Assembly: GCA_040880525.1 (NCBI GenBank)
Contig: JBBDIG010000026.1
Location: 1 to 64,000 of the forward strand
Source of the DNA: Bacteroidia bacterium
GTDB taxonomy: Bacteria; Bacteroidota; Bacteroidia; CAILMK01; JBBDIG01
Direction: 5' to 3'
DNA length: 64,000 nt
Shown: positions 18,592 through 27,715 of the stretch, piece after piece
Layout: the number at the start of each line of letters is the position of its first letter
Numbering within the stretch: the stretch's first letter is position 1
The notes under the pieces: model-generated
Databases searched by the model: none
The model's input: the letters and a program-made list of their open reading frames with translations, nothing else
What the model was told of the DNA's origin: nothing
Made by a program: the position numbers and the translations under genes

Positions 18592-21500
18592 ATGAAACAA
18601 AGTCTGCTTGTAATTGCCCTGGTACTGATCTGCTCATTTTCTGTTTTTGGCCAAAGCAGTAATTATCTGCTGAATTATCGCAATCCTGCTAATAGTCTTT
18701 ACTGGAAGAACAAAATGCCACATCCCGGATATTGGCAGCAGGATGTGCATTACAGGATTAAGGCAGAAATGAATGATCAGCTAAATATTATTTCAGGAAC
18801 AGAGGAGCTTACATATTATAATAATTCACCTGATACGCTGCACGAGGTCTTCTTTCATTTGTACCAAAATGCATTTCAGCCGGGCGCTTATTATGACAAG
18901 CTTCAGCGAAATAATAAAGTGAATATCCGGTATGGGTTCTATGAGAGCGAAGGATATGGCACTACCATACAAAAGCTGGAAGCCAACGGGCAGGAAGTGC
19001 AGGCCGAGCTGGATAATACCATCCTGCGCGTTCAACTGCCGCAGCCCCTGCTCCCGAATGACTCCGTTACGTTCGATATTGAATTCGCCACTTTCTTTGA
19101 TATAGGAAGCGTCAGGCGAAGGATGAAAATGTTCTTTAACAAAGACGGGTCAAAACATTATAATGGTGTCCACTGGTATCCGCGTATTTCGGTTTACGAC
19201 CGCAAATTTGGCTGGACCACGGACCAGCATCTTGGCCGTGAGTTCTATGGCGATTTCGGAACCTTTGAGGTGGACCTGACTTTTCCCAGCCACTACATTG
19301 TGGATGGTACAGGAGTGCTGCTGAACCGCGATGAATTGCTCCCTGAAGCGCTGAGGCAAAAGCTGGATATTTCTAATTTTAAGGATAAACCCTTTGGTTC
19401 CATGCCTTCCGAAATTATTCCGGTGGATTCGGGACAGACCAAGACCTGGCGGTTTTTTGCCAACAATGTCCATGATTTTGGCTGGACGGCAGATCCCACC
19501 TACCGTATTGCAGAAGTGGAGTGGAACGATATTAAGGCAGTGGCACTTGCCAGAGAGCAAAATGCTGCCGGATGGCAGGGTGCAGCCGAGTACACTTCGC
19601 GCATAATCCAGATATTTTCACGGGATTTTGGCCTCTACGCCTGGCCGAAAATTATCGTGGCAGATGCCGAAGACGGAATGGAATACCCCATGATGACGCT
19701 GGACAGAGGAAGGGAACCTTCCTATAACAGTTTGCTGGTACATGAAGTGGGACACATGTGGTTCTTCGGGATGCTGGGAAATAACGAGACATATCGTGCT
19801 TCTATGGATGAAGGATTCACGCAATTCCTCACGGTGTGGGGCCTGGAGCAACTTGATGGTAATAGTCCGGCTTATGGACGTCCGAAATGGGCAGGGAAAA
19901 ATTTCGAGAATCAGGAATTCAAAATGGCGCGCCTCTATGGGCCATACCTGCGGGATGCGATCCTGAACCGGGATGCAGTGCTGAATACCCATAGTGATGA
20001 TTTTGGCGGAGCTATCCGCCACGGTGGCGGCTATGGCCATGTGTATTATAAAACCGGCACAATGCTTTACAATCTTCAATATGTGCTGGGAGATGATCTT
20101 TTTCAGCGGGCAATGCAGAATTATGTGGAGCAATGGAAAATCGCCCATCCTTATTTCGAGGATTTTCGCAATTCAGTCATCAGCTTTACAGGCGTTGATC
20201 TCAACTGGTTTTTCGACCAATGGTGGACCACCAACAAGCATATTGACTACGCCATCCAGAGCGTGAGCCGCGACCGGAGCCTTGAGAAAGAGGTGAAAGC
20301 GGAATTACCGGAAGGAGAGAATGTTGATACAGAGATCTATGTATACAGAATTAAACTTAAGCGGAAAGCAGAAATGCAGATGCCAATTGATCTGCGTGTG
20401 ACGGGTAAGTCGGGCACTGAATATGACTTTTATATTCCCAATAGTTGGTTCGAGAAGGAGACCAATGCCTTTATACTCCCGCGATGGATTGGATGGGGTG
20501 AAAAGCTGAATCCTGAATACGAAGCCGTAATAAGCATGAATGAAAAAATTGATGATGTAGAGATTGATCCTTCCCACCGGATGGCTGATGTATACCTACC
20601 GGACAACAAGAAATCATGCAACACAGAGTTGCAATTTGAAAAACCATATAATGAGCCACCTGACTGGGAACATTACTCCATGAATTGGCGACCAGATGTA
20701 TGGTACAATTCCGTGGATGGAATAAAGGCCGGTCTGCACCTCAATGGCGGGTATCAAAATATCCTCAATAAATTCCATCTCACGGCCTGGTACAATACAG
20801 GATTATTAAAAAGAGATACTTTCGAGACAGTCGCTCATGACGAATGGCAGGATCAGTTTTCTTTCAATTTTAAATATGAAACACAACTGCTGAGTATAGA
20901 CCCTGCCCTGAAGCTGAAGTTGGGTTTGAAACACCTGGATGGACTCACCGGTGGCAACATTGGCCTGGAGCGCGATCTGCACAAAGGGCGCAGCCTCAGC
21001 CTCTCCATCAACACCTGGTTGCGACCGGATTCCAGCGATCTGGATTACCTGATTTATCCTGACGAATGGCAGCCCGCGAATAACAATACAGCCCTCTCGC
21101 TCGACTACCGGAAAAATTATGCTTTAACCAAAGGCAACGGCAGTGTAACCGCTGGTGTAGAAACCTCTATTTTTACGAAGGATTATAACTACTACACGGC
21201 ACGGGCAGAATGGCAAAATCGCTTTTACTGGCAAAAGTTCTGGATTAAAAACCGCCTCTTTGCCTCCCATTCCGGAGGTACGCGGCAACCGGATGAATCC
21301 ATGCTCTTTCTGGCCGGAGCCAGCCCTGTGGACCTGATGGATGACAAATACATGCGATCACGCGGTTTCTTCCCGGATGATTGGTTGGGATACGGCATTG
21401 AAACAAACCACCTACACCATGGCGGAGGACTGAACCTGCGCGGCTACAGCGGTTATCTGGCGCCACACGCTGATCCTGACACGAATATCTTTCTCGTTTA

Positions 21501-21840
21501 CAAAGGATTTACAGGCGCTGCCTTGAACCTTGAGGTGGAGTTTGGAAATTGGTTTCCCATTCGTCCGCCACTGCTGAAAAAATTCCTGCGCATGACCCCT
21601 TATTTATTTGCTGATGTTGGGGTGATGAACTATAATGACATTGGCGAAAGCCTTGAATTTGCGGAGCCACGGGCCGATGCGGGGATCGGTGCAGTTTTTT
21701 CGATCCACAACTGGTTTAACATTGAAAAAGCATCGCCTCTCCACATCCGCGTGGATTTTCCGCTCTTCCTGAGCCACACTCCGGCAGTGGAAGAGAATTT
21801 CCAGTTCCGATACGTAATTGGAGTGGGCCGGGCTTTTTAA
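18592..21840 (+). CDS. M1-family metallopeptidase fused to an outer-membrane-barrel-like C-terminal domain
   Basis: The 1082-residue protein has a signal peptide (residues 1-21, ending FSVFGQ). The M1 zinc site is complete: HEVGH with His384 and His388, and Glu407 in MDEGF 19 residues later. The usual GAMEN substrate motif appears as GMEYP. The peptidase region ends by about residue 680. The last 380 residues alternate in strands rich in Trp, Tyr and Phe, contain LRGYSG at residues 949-954 resembling the Omp85 L6 motif, and end in Phe (YVIGVGRAF). This suggests a surface or periplasmic peptidase anchored by its own barrel. The peptidase call is firm; the barrel is inferred. Confidence 0.88.
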   Translation: MKQSLLVIALVLICSFSVFGQSSNYLLNYRNPANSLYWKNKMPHPGYWQQDVHYRIKAEMNDQLNIISGTEELTYYNNSPDTLHEVFFHLYQNAFQPGAYYDKLQRNNKVNIRYGFYESEGYGTTIQKLEANGQEVQAELDNTILRVQLPQPLLPNDSVTFDIEFATFFDIGSVRRRMKMFFNKDGSKHYNGVHWYPRISVYDRKFGWTTDQHLGREFYGDFGTFEVDLTFPSHYIVDGTGVLLNRDELLPEALRQKLDISNFKDKPFGSMPSEIIPVDSGQTKTWRFFANNVHDFGWTADPTYRIAEVEWNDIKAVALAREQNAAGWQGAAEYTSRIIQIFSRDFGLYAWPKIIVADAEDGMEYPMMTLDRGREPSYNSLLVHEVGHMWFFGMLGNNETYRASMDEGFTQFLTVWGLEQLDGNSPAYGRPKWAGKNFENQEFKMARLYGPYLRDAILNRDAVLNTHSDDFGGAIRHGGGYGHVYYKTGTMLYNLQYVLGDDLFQRAMQNYVEQWKIAHPYFEDFRNSVISFTGVDLNWFFDQWWTTNKHIDYAIQSVSRDRSLEKEVKAELPEGENVDTEIYVYRIKLKRKAEMQMPIDLRVTGKSGTEYDFYIPNSWFEKETNAFILPRWIGWGEKLNPEYEAVISMNEKIDDVEIDPSHRMADVYLPDNKKSCNTELQFEKPYNEPPDWEHYSMNWRPDVWYNSVDGIKAGLHLNGGYQNILNKFHLTAWYNTGLLKRDTFETVAHDEWQDQFSFNFKYETQLLSIDPALKLKLGLKHLDGLTGGNIGLERDLHKGRSLSLSINTWLRPDSSDLDYLIYPDEWQPANNNTALSLDYRKNYALTKGNGSVTAGVETSIFTKDYNYYTARAEWQNRFYWQKFWIKNRLFASHSGGTRQPDESMLFLAGASPVDLMDDKYMRSRGFFPDDWLGYGIETNHLHHGGGLNLRGYSGYLAPHADPDTNIFLVYKGFTGAALNLEVEFGNWFPIRPPLLKKFLRMTPYLFADVGVMNYNDIGESLEFAEPRADAGIGAVFSIHNWFNIEKASPLHIRVDFPLFLSHTPAVEENFQFRYVIGVGRAF

Positions 21841-21890
21841 AACCGTCCTTTTCCCGCAGGTTCTCAACCCTATCAAAACTGAAATTCCAA

Positions 21891-22355
21891 ATGGCCAATC
21901 CTCCTGTAGTTATATATACTGATGGTGCTGCACTCAATAATCCCGGACCTGGTGGTTACGGTGTCGTCATGAAATACGGCACGTTACGGAAAGAATTGAG
22001 CAAGGGCTTTAAAAAAACCACCAACAACCGAATGGAACTTCTTGCCGTAATAGAAGGATTGCGGGCACTGAAGAGGCCGGGCCTAAATGTGGTCATCTAC
22101 AGTGACAGCAAGTACGTGGTGGATGCGGTTGAGAAAAAATGGGTCTTTGGATGGCAACAGAAAAATTTCAAAGGCAAGAAAAACCCAGACCTGTGGCAGG
22201 AATTCCTGAAGGTATATCCGCAGCATAAAGTTACTTTCAGATGGGTAAAGGGCCATGCCGGCAATATTGAAAATGAGCGCTGTGATGAATTAGCCACCAC
22301 CGCAGCAGCACAATCCGCGTTTGAAACAGACTTTGGATACGAGCAAGGAATTTGA
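21891..22355 (+). CDS. rnhA: Ribonuclease HI
   Basis: The 154-residue protein has all four RNase HI acidic residues: Asp11 (YTDGAALNNPGPGGYG), Glu49 (NNRMELLAVIEGL), Asp72 (YSDSKYV) and Asp132 (ERCDELA), plus His122 (VKGHAGN). It cuts the RNA strand of RNA-DNA hybrids during replication and repair. The length is standard. It starts 51 nt after the M1 peptidase gene on the same strand. Confidence 0.97.
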   Translation: MANPPVVIYTDGAALNNPGPGGYGVVMKYGTLRKELSKGFKKTTNNRMELLAVIEGLRALKRPGLNVVIYSDSKYVVDAVEKKWVFGWQQKNFKGKKNPDLWQEFLKVYPQHKVTFRWVKGHAGNIENERCDELATTAAAQSAFETDFGYEQGI

Positions 22356-22615
22356 GCCAAAGAAAAATTTATGATTTGAAAGGATAGGAGCTAATATTTT
22401 GAAACTTAAATTTTTATCACCCTGAAAATTTGCAGGAACCAGTAGATTTGAGTTTCCGTCATTAAGTTGTGAGAACGTCATATTTAGATGTGTTTAAAAG
22501 GATACTTCATCACAGAAAATATTGGTCGCTAGAATTTGAGAATGAAAATGGAGCCTGAAAATGAAATTGTAGCAGAATGAAATCCACCGAAGAAACTTAT
22601 TAACAATTTATTATT

Positions 22616-23050
22616 GTGAGCAGCGAAATCCAGATTTATCAAAATCCAGACGGCAACATCAAGATAGATGTTCGCTTAGAGGAGGAAACTGTTTGGTTAA
22701 CCCAAGAACAGATGCAAAATCTGTTTCAGAAGTCTAAAGCTACTATTAGCGAGCATATTACAAATGTTTTTGAAGAAGGAGAATTGGATAAAAATTCAGT
22801 TGTTCGGAATTTCCGAACAACTGCATCAGATGGTAAAAACTATGCTACCAATTTTTACAATTTAGACGTTATCATTTCGGTAGGCTATCGTGTAAAATCT
22901 GTTCAAGGTACTCAATTCCGAATTTGGGCAACCCAGCGTTTAAAGGAATATATCATCAAAGGCTTTACGCTTAATGATGACCGCTTTAAGTCGGGCAGTT
23001 CAATGAACTATTTCAATGTGGATATTAAAAAACTTAAAAAGAATGATTAG
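22616..23050 (+). pseudogene. Truncated rhuM-like gene (N-terminal part only)
   Basis: The 144-residue frame (GTG start) matches the conserved N-terminal part of RhuM-family proteins: IQIYQNPDGNIKIDVRLEEE, TVWLTQEQMQNLFQKSKATI, and the RVKSVQGTQFRIWATQRLKEY segment. Intact RhuM proteins are about 330 residues long and continue after the GFTLNDDRxK region. Here the frame changes to unrelated sequence soon after residue 130 and stops. RhuM genes often lie within type I restriction-modification operons, and a tail of an hsdR-like gene follows 13 nt later. The locus is therefore probably a deletion scar. This stretch looks richer in A and T than the flanking genes. Whether the fragment is expressed is unknown. 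Confidence 0.8.
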
Positions 23051-23063
23051 TGCTTAATTATTA

Positions 23064-23228
23064 ATGGTTAAGGAAATGAGAGAGAACTCGCAAGCGAAAT
23101 TTCCTGATTGGTGCAAAAGAGAAGACATAAAATCCGCTTTGAAAGTCGGATTGATTCTGACCGTGGATGAACACGGCTTTAGTGATGGAATCGCCTTGCA
23201 ATCCGCAGCTCATACCATAGTCCGCTAA
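23064..23228 (+). pseudogene. Remnant of a type I restriction enzyme R subunit (hsdR C-terminal fragment)
   Basis: A 54-codon frame encodes a segment containing MRENSQAKFPDWCKREDIKS and then ALKVGLILTVDEHGF. I recognise this as the extreme C-terminal helical region of HsdR (pattern: DW, then R-D/E-DIK, then a hydrophobic helix and a G-Y/F turn). In intact HsdR the turn is followed by PP and an EQAENFKK-like tail, which is missing here. The fragment is thus cut at both ends. Together with the rhuM piece it marks a largely deleted restriction locus lying directly before the acyltransferase gene. The identification comes from memory of the family. Confidence 0.65.
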
Positions 23229-23238
23229 ATACCCACAC

Positions 23239-24522
23239 GTGTTCTACCGGCTGCTTCAATTCTTCCTTAAATGGTCGCTACACTTTTGGTTCAGCCGATT
23301 GTACTGGATCAATGAATCGAACGTGCCTGAACGGAAACCGATTATTATCGCTTCCAATCACCCTAATACGTTCATGGAGGGCATCGTTATGGGATTTAAG
23401 CTTAAACGGCCTGTCCACTATCTTGCCCGGTCCGATGCGTTCACTTCTCCTTTCGCGGCTTGGTTGCTGGGTTTGCTGAAGGTTATACCCATTTACAGAC
23501 AACAGGAGGGGCCGGATAACCTCAGCAAGAACGAAGAGGTATTTGCCCGTTGCTATGAGATACTGGCGAGAGGCGGAGCGATCCTCATTTTTCCGGAGGG
23601 CTTGAGCCTGATAGAAAAACGGCTGAGACCGCTAAAGAAAGGAGTTGCCCGCTTATCATTCGGTGCAGAGCAGTCCCGGCAGTGGCAGCTTGACTTACAG
23701 GTGGTACCGGCCGGGTTTACTTATTCAGAGGCGCAACGTTCTTTCTCCGAACTGCTGGTAGCTTTTGGCCCTCCCATTCCTGTCAGGGACTTAAAGGGTG
23801 AATATACAGACAACCCGGCCAAAGCCATCAATAAATTTAATGAGACACTGGCGGCAGAACTCCGTAAGCTGATCGTAGAGATCCACAATCCCGCGCAGGA
23901 TCTGCTGGCCGAGCTTCTGTTCCGGATTTATCGAAATGAGGAAACCGATAAGTGGAATCCACATGATCCGGAACGGTTGAGGCAGCAACAGGCACTGGCA
24001 AGCCGGCTAAGGGAAATTCCGGCTACCGTCCTGGCCGAATTGCAGGAAACAGCCGTGCAATACACTGATTTATTACGAGAATGCAGGTTGGCTGATTCTC
24101 ATTTCCCTAAAGGGACTGCTTCACCAACCTTTGAACTGCTGATCGGAGCCCCGCTCTTTCTGGTGAGCGCATTTTTTGCGTTCCCTCCGTTTTTCGTGGC
24201 GGGACAAATTACCGCAAGCAAGGTTAAGGATCCCGAATTCCTGGCGCCTGTACATCTCGTCCTCGGATTACTTCTCTACCTGTTATGGGTTGCCATTATC
24301 GGTATTATGTCATTTTACGTTTCATGGCCATTGGGTGTCACTGCCATCCTTTTCTCGCTAAGCGGATTATATTTTCCCCGGTATAGGCGCATATTCAGGC
24401 TGGCATCAGCAAGGAGCCGGTACGCAATCTTATTGAAAAAGCAGCCTGAAGTTGTTGCGACACTCACGGAGCAGAGAAATCAGTTGAAGCAGTTTATCCT
24501 GAAAACGTTGGCTAAAGATTGA
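23239..24522 (+). CDS. PlsC-type 1-acyl-glycerol-3-phosphate acyltransferase family protein
   Basis: The 427-residue protein (GTG start) has the acyltransferase motif block I SNHPNTFMEG, with the catalytic His41, and block III FPEGLS (residues 118-123). The acidic residue that is normally Asp in block I is Glu47 here. Two or more hydrophobic segments lie between residues about 295 and 380, so the protein is membrane-bound. It probably acylates lysophosphatidic acid or a related lipid at the inner membrane. The start lies only 10 nt beyond the hsdR remnant, so its original upstream region may have been altered by that deletion. The substrate is not known. Confidence 0.85.
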   Translation: MFYRLLQFFLKWSLHFWFSRLYWINESNVPERKPIIIASNHPNTFMEGIVMGFKLKRPVHYLARSDAFTSPFAAWLLGLLKVIPIYRQQEGPDNLSKNEEVFARCYEILARGGAILIFPEGLSLIEKRLRPLKKGVARLSFGAEQSRQWQLDLQVVPAGFTYSEAQRSFSELLVAFGPPIPVRDLKGEYTDNPAKAINKFNETLAAELRKLIVEIHNPAQDLLAELLFRIYRNEETDKWNPHDPERLRQQQALASRLREIPATVLAELQETAVQYTDLLRECRLADSHFPKGTASPTFELLIGAPLFLVSAFFAFPPFFVAGQITASKVKDPEFLAPVHLVLGLLLYLLWVAIIGIMSFYVSWPLGVTAILFSLSGLYFPRYRRIFRLASARSRYAILLKKQPEVVATLTEQRNQLKQFILKTLAKD

Positions 24523-24711
24523 CCAGCCATTTTTGTCATGAAAAATTATCAGGAAATTATTTACATAGAATTCCTGCCAGTAAATTTTTCTCCTGCTATT
24601 AAATTCCAAAAATCAAAACATTATTTAAATAGCAGGATTAATTATTTGAGATTATAAAGTTTAAACAGAATATTTAAAATTATGCGGAAACCGGTAAACG
24701 CAGGCAGCGCT

Positions 24712-24719
24712 TACCTTTG
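24712..24719 (+). promoter_or_regulatory. -7 box (TACCTTTG) of gltX
   Basis: TACCTTTG fits TAnnTTTG and lies 24 nt before the gltX ATG. A -33 TTTG is not visible. The roughly 220-nt gap upstream is AT-rich and shows no other feature. Confidence 0.5.
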
Positions 24720-24743
24720 TGAACCCATTTAAAAGCCAGGAAA

Positions 24744-26270
24744 ATGAGCAGAGAAGTCAGGGTACGATTTGCGCCCAGCCCTACCGGGCCATTGCATATT
24801 GGAGGTGTCAGGACGGCCCTCTACAATTATTTGTTTGCTAAAAAGAATAAAGGACATTTCATCCTCCGGATAGAGGATACTGACCAGAACCGCTACGTAA
24901 AGGGTGCAGAAGAATATATCCGGGAGGCGCTGCATTGGGCAGGCATCCATCCGGATGAAGGACCGGACGCTTCTGGGCCATTCGGGCCGTACCGCCAAAG
25001 CGAAAGAAAGGAACATTACGAAGAATACGCAGAAAGAATGATCGCGGAAGGCACGGCTTATTATGCATTTGATACTCCGGAAGATTTGGAAGAGATGCGG
25101 GATCGCATGAGCAAGGCGGGGGTTCCCAACCCGAAATACGACCACGTGAGCCGCGAATACATGAAAAATTCCCTTACGCTGCCTGCTGATGAAGTGAAAG
25201 CGAGGCTATCGAACAATGATCCTTACGTGATTCGGATTAAGGTGCCGCGAAAGGAAGAAGTACGGTTAAAAGATATGATCCGAGGTTGGGTTGTGGTGCA
25301 GAGCGGACAGCTTGATGACAAAGTGCTGTTTAAGAGTGATGGTATGCCAACCTACCATCTGGCCAATATTGTGGACGACCACTTGATGAAGATCACGCAC
25401 GTCATCCGGGGGGAAGAATGGTTGCCTTCCGCACCGCTGCATGTGCTGCTTTACCGCTACCTGGGCTGGGAGGAGACGATGCCGGAGTTTGCACATCTTC
25501 CGCTCATTCTGAAGCCGGACGGCAAAGGAAAACTCAGCAAGCGGGATGGCGCAAAGGGTGGATACCCAGTGTTTCCGCTCAACTGGAAAGATCCTGAAAG
25601 CGGGGAGACCTTTACCGGCTACCGCGAAAGCGGATATTTCCCCGAAGCTATGGTGAATATCCTGGCCATGCTTGGCTGGAATCCGGGAGATAACCGCGAA
25701 GTATTCTCGATTGATGAACTGATTGATACTTTCTCTATAGAGAAGGTGAGCAAGAGCGGGGCGAAATTCGACCCTGAGAAGGCGCGGTGGTACAATCAGC
25801 AGCACCTGCGCCATAAAGACGATATGGAATTGGCTCACAGCTTCAGGCCAATTCTTCGTGAGCAGGGCGTAGATCCTGAGATGGAATATATTGCAGCAGC
25901 ATGTGCCCTCATCAAGGAAAAGGCTTCGTTTATTAATGAATTTTGGGAAATGGGCAGTTTCTTTTTTAAGGCTCCTGAAGAGTATGATCAAAAGGTGATC
26001 GAAAAGAAATGGAATGCTGAAGCGCTGAAATTCTTCGTCCGGCTGAAGGAGAATCTTTACAACCTTTCTCATTTCACAGCAGAAGATATTGAGAATACCT
26101 ACAAATCCACGGCTGACAACATGGGGGTAAAGGGCGGCCAGTATATGCAGTTGTTTCGCGTACTCGTGTCCGGCCTCAGTTATGGCCCGGCTATTTTCGA
26201 GATGATCTCGTTACTGGGGCAAAAGGAGATCGTGCAGCGGCTGGATGCTGCAATTGAGCAGCTTCAATAG
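24744..26270 (+). CDS. gltX: Glutamate-tRNA ligase
   Basis: The 508-residue class I aminoacyl-tRNA synthetase has RFAPSPTGPLHIGG (HIGH motif at residues 18-21) and KLSKRDG (KMSKS motif at residues 263-267). Both the catalytic core and the helical anticodon-binding region are present. It charges tRNA-Glu and possibly, if a GatCAB pathway is used, tRNA-Gln; this cannot be decided here. Length is normal. A cluster of short repeats follows directly. Confidence 0.97.
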   Translation: MSREVRVRFAPSPTGPLHIGGVRTALYNYLFAKKNKGHFILRIEDTDQNRYVKGAEEYIREALHWAGIHPDEGPDASGPFGPYRQSERKEHYEEYAERMIAEGTAYYAFDTPEDLEEMRDRMSKAGVPNPKYDHVSREYMKNSLTLPADEVKARLSNNDPYVIRIKVPRKEEVRLKDMIRGWVVVQSGQLDDKVLFKSDGMPTYHLANIVDDHLMKITHVIRGEEWLPSAPLHVLLYRYLGWEETMPEFAHLPLILKPDGKGKLSKRDGAKGGYPVFPLNWKDPESGETFTGYRESGYFPEAMVNILAMLGWNPGDNREVFSIDELIDTFSIEKVSKSGAKFDPEKARWYNQQHLRHKDDMELAHSFRPILREQGVDPEMEYIAAACALIKEKASFINEFWEMGSFFFKAPEEYDQKVIEKKWNAEALKFFVRLKENLYNLSHFTAEDIENTYKSTADNMGVKGGQYMQLFRVLVSGLSYGPAIFEMISLLGQKEIVQRLDAAIEQLQ

Positions 26271-26287
26271 TGCGGGATCCAAACGTG

Positions 26288-26434
26288 TTTAGACACAAAG
26301 GCACTATGACACGAAGGGTTTTTTTAGGTGGAGATGTAAAGGTTTAGACACAAAGGCACTATGACACGAAGTAGCACGAAGGTTTTTTATTGGGGTTTTA
26401 GACACGAAGGCACAAAGTATCACTAAGGGTTTTG
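26288..26434 (+). repeat. Three degenerate copies of a GACACAAAGGCAC-type intergenic repeat
   Basis: Three tandemly spaced copies of about 30-38 nt begin at 26288, 26343 and 26397. Copies 1 and 2 share the whole stretch TTTAGACACAAAGGCACTAT followed by GACACGAAG. Copy 3 is more diverged (GACACGAAGGCACAAAG). Each is followed by a GGTTTTTT-like run. They fill the gap between gltX and the convergent YdeI-like gene. Similar sequences occur between genes in many environmental bacteria, but their origin is unclear to me. Confidence 0.75.
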
Positions 26435-26437
26435 ATC

Positions 26438-27025
26438 TTATTTATATTTGTCGTGGAGGCCGATATTCTGCTTTATTAAAGGAATTATTTTTTCCTGCCT
26501 TTTTTTGCGGGTTTCTTCCCGCTTTGCCTGTAGCAGATATTCGATGAATTCGTTTTGGCGAGCCGGGGTAAATCGTGAGAAGGCATCTTTTAATTCTGCA
26601 TCCTTAGCCAGCGCCTGCTTAAATCCTGCGGGCATTTCCAGTGGTTTCTTCTTTTCCGGCTTCAATTCTTTTCCTGCAAGTTGGTTGGCGATAGCTTCCT
26701 CTACATATTCACGGACCAGGTCGGCATCGGCCCGTAAGTCATCAAACGAGTTAAAACGCCATTGACGCATAGCTTTAGTCACGCCTTCCTGCGCATTCAC
26801 CAGCTTATTCTGCCTGTCTTTCAGAAAAACGCCCTGATAAAACCACAAACCCACATAAGACTTAAAAGCCCCGATTCCGAGTACGTTTTTATTATTAATT
26901 ACATAAACCGGCATGCCCCATTTTACGGTTTCCTGTAATTCGGTTTCCTGAAGAATGCTGCGAAGGAAAATCAGCGCTTCCTCCCATGTTTTGTTTTTGG
27001 CGATGTATCCATCTATAGTTTTCAT
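26438..27025 (-). CDS. YdeI/OmpD-associated family protein with DUF1801-like domain
   Basis: The start at 27025 gives MKTIDGYIAKNKTWEEAL, a natural beginning; the longer frame uses TTG and adds 15 unconvincing residues. The 195-residue protein has a DUF1801-like alpha/beta domain (VKWGMPVYVINNKNVLGIGAFKSYVGLWFYQG, residues about 35-70) and a C-terminal YdeI region of lysine-rich helices (AFSRFTPARQNEFIEYL and a terminal RxxRxEKIIPLIKQ). YdeI in other bacteria has been tied to envelope stress, but function is unclear. It is transcribed away from the sigma factor gene at 27170. Confidence 0.82.
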   Translation of the reverse strand: MKTIDGYIAKNKTWEEALIFLRSILQETELQETVKWGMPVYVINNKNVLGIGAFKSYVGLWFYQGVFLKDRQNKLVNAQEGVTKAMRQWRFNSFDDLRADADLVREYVEEAIANQLAGKELKPEKKKPLEMPAGFKQALAKDAELKDAFSRFTPARQNEFIEYLLQAKREETRKKRQEKIIPLIKQNIGLHDKYK

Positions 27026-27169
27026 TAACCCGGAAAATTTCGTGTAAAGAAAAATTACTTCTCCTGCCAAAATTAGTGGCTTCAGGATACAAATGTTTTA
27101 AGGTATTGAACTATTTTCAATTCATTTGCGACTTTTCCCCGGGCTAAAAGCACTTATAAAGAAAGGCGA

Positions 27170-27712
27170 TTGTTGGAGCTTCAAGATTCAGGAACTGATA
27201 CAGCCGGAAAGGCAAGCAGGAATGCAGAATTCTTCCGTTTGTATAAGCCGCTTCACAGTAAAGTAGAGAAGTACGTTTTGGCCACAACAGGCAATGAGAA
27301 TGATGCACGGGAAATATTGGCCCAAACCCTCCTGGCAGCAGTGCAGGGCTTTCCAGGATTGCGGAACAGGGCGGCCATATTAGGTTTTCTGATTGGGATT
27401 GCTTCCAGGGTGCGAATGAAGTATTACCGGGAGGCAAGAAAAACATCGGGCCTTGAGGAAGTGACGGCCAGGAATGAACAGAGTGCTGAGGAGCCTTCTG
27501 CAGGAGTGGACGTCCATATCCTCTCAGAGGCACTCGACCAGCTTTCGGAAAAACAGAAGGACGCAATAGTGCTTTTTGAGATCTCTGGTTTTTCAATAAA
27601 AGAGATTGCAGAAATCCAGAACTGTGGCCTTTCGGCTGTGAAATCGCGGCTGGTAAGAGGCCGGGAAAAATTGAGACAGATATTGACAGACAAAGAAACC
27701 AATCGAAGATAG
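27170..27712 (+). CDS. RNA polymerase ECF-type sigma factor
   Basis: The 180-residue protein begins at TTG. It has a diverged region 2 (residues about 20-85, including KYVLATTGNENDAREILAQT) and a clear region 4 (EALDQLSEKQKDAIVLFEIS then GFSIKEIAEIQNCGLSAVKSRLVRGREKLRQIL). The helix-turn-helix spans roughly residues 140-165. ECF factors are usually held by a membrane anti-sigma factor. The next gene starts 3 nt later and encodes a single-pass membrane protein, which fits that role. The signal is not evident. Confidence 0.88.
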   Translation: MLELQDSGTDTAGKASRNAEFFRLYKPLHSKVEKYVLATTGNENDAREILAQTLLAAVQGFPGLRNRAAILGFLIGIASRVRMKYYREARKTSGLEEVTARNEQSAEEPSAGVDVHILSEALDQLSEKQKDAIVLFEISGFSIKEIAEIQNCGLSAVKSRLVRGREKLRQILTDKETNRR

Positions 27713-27715
27713 AAG

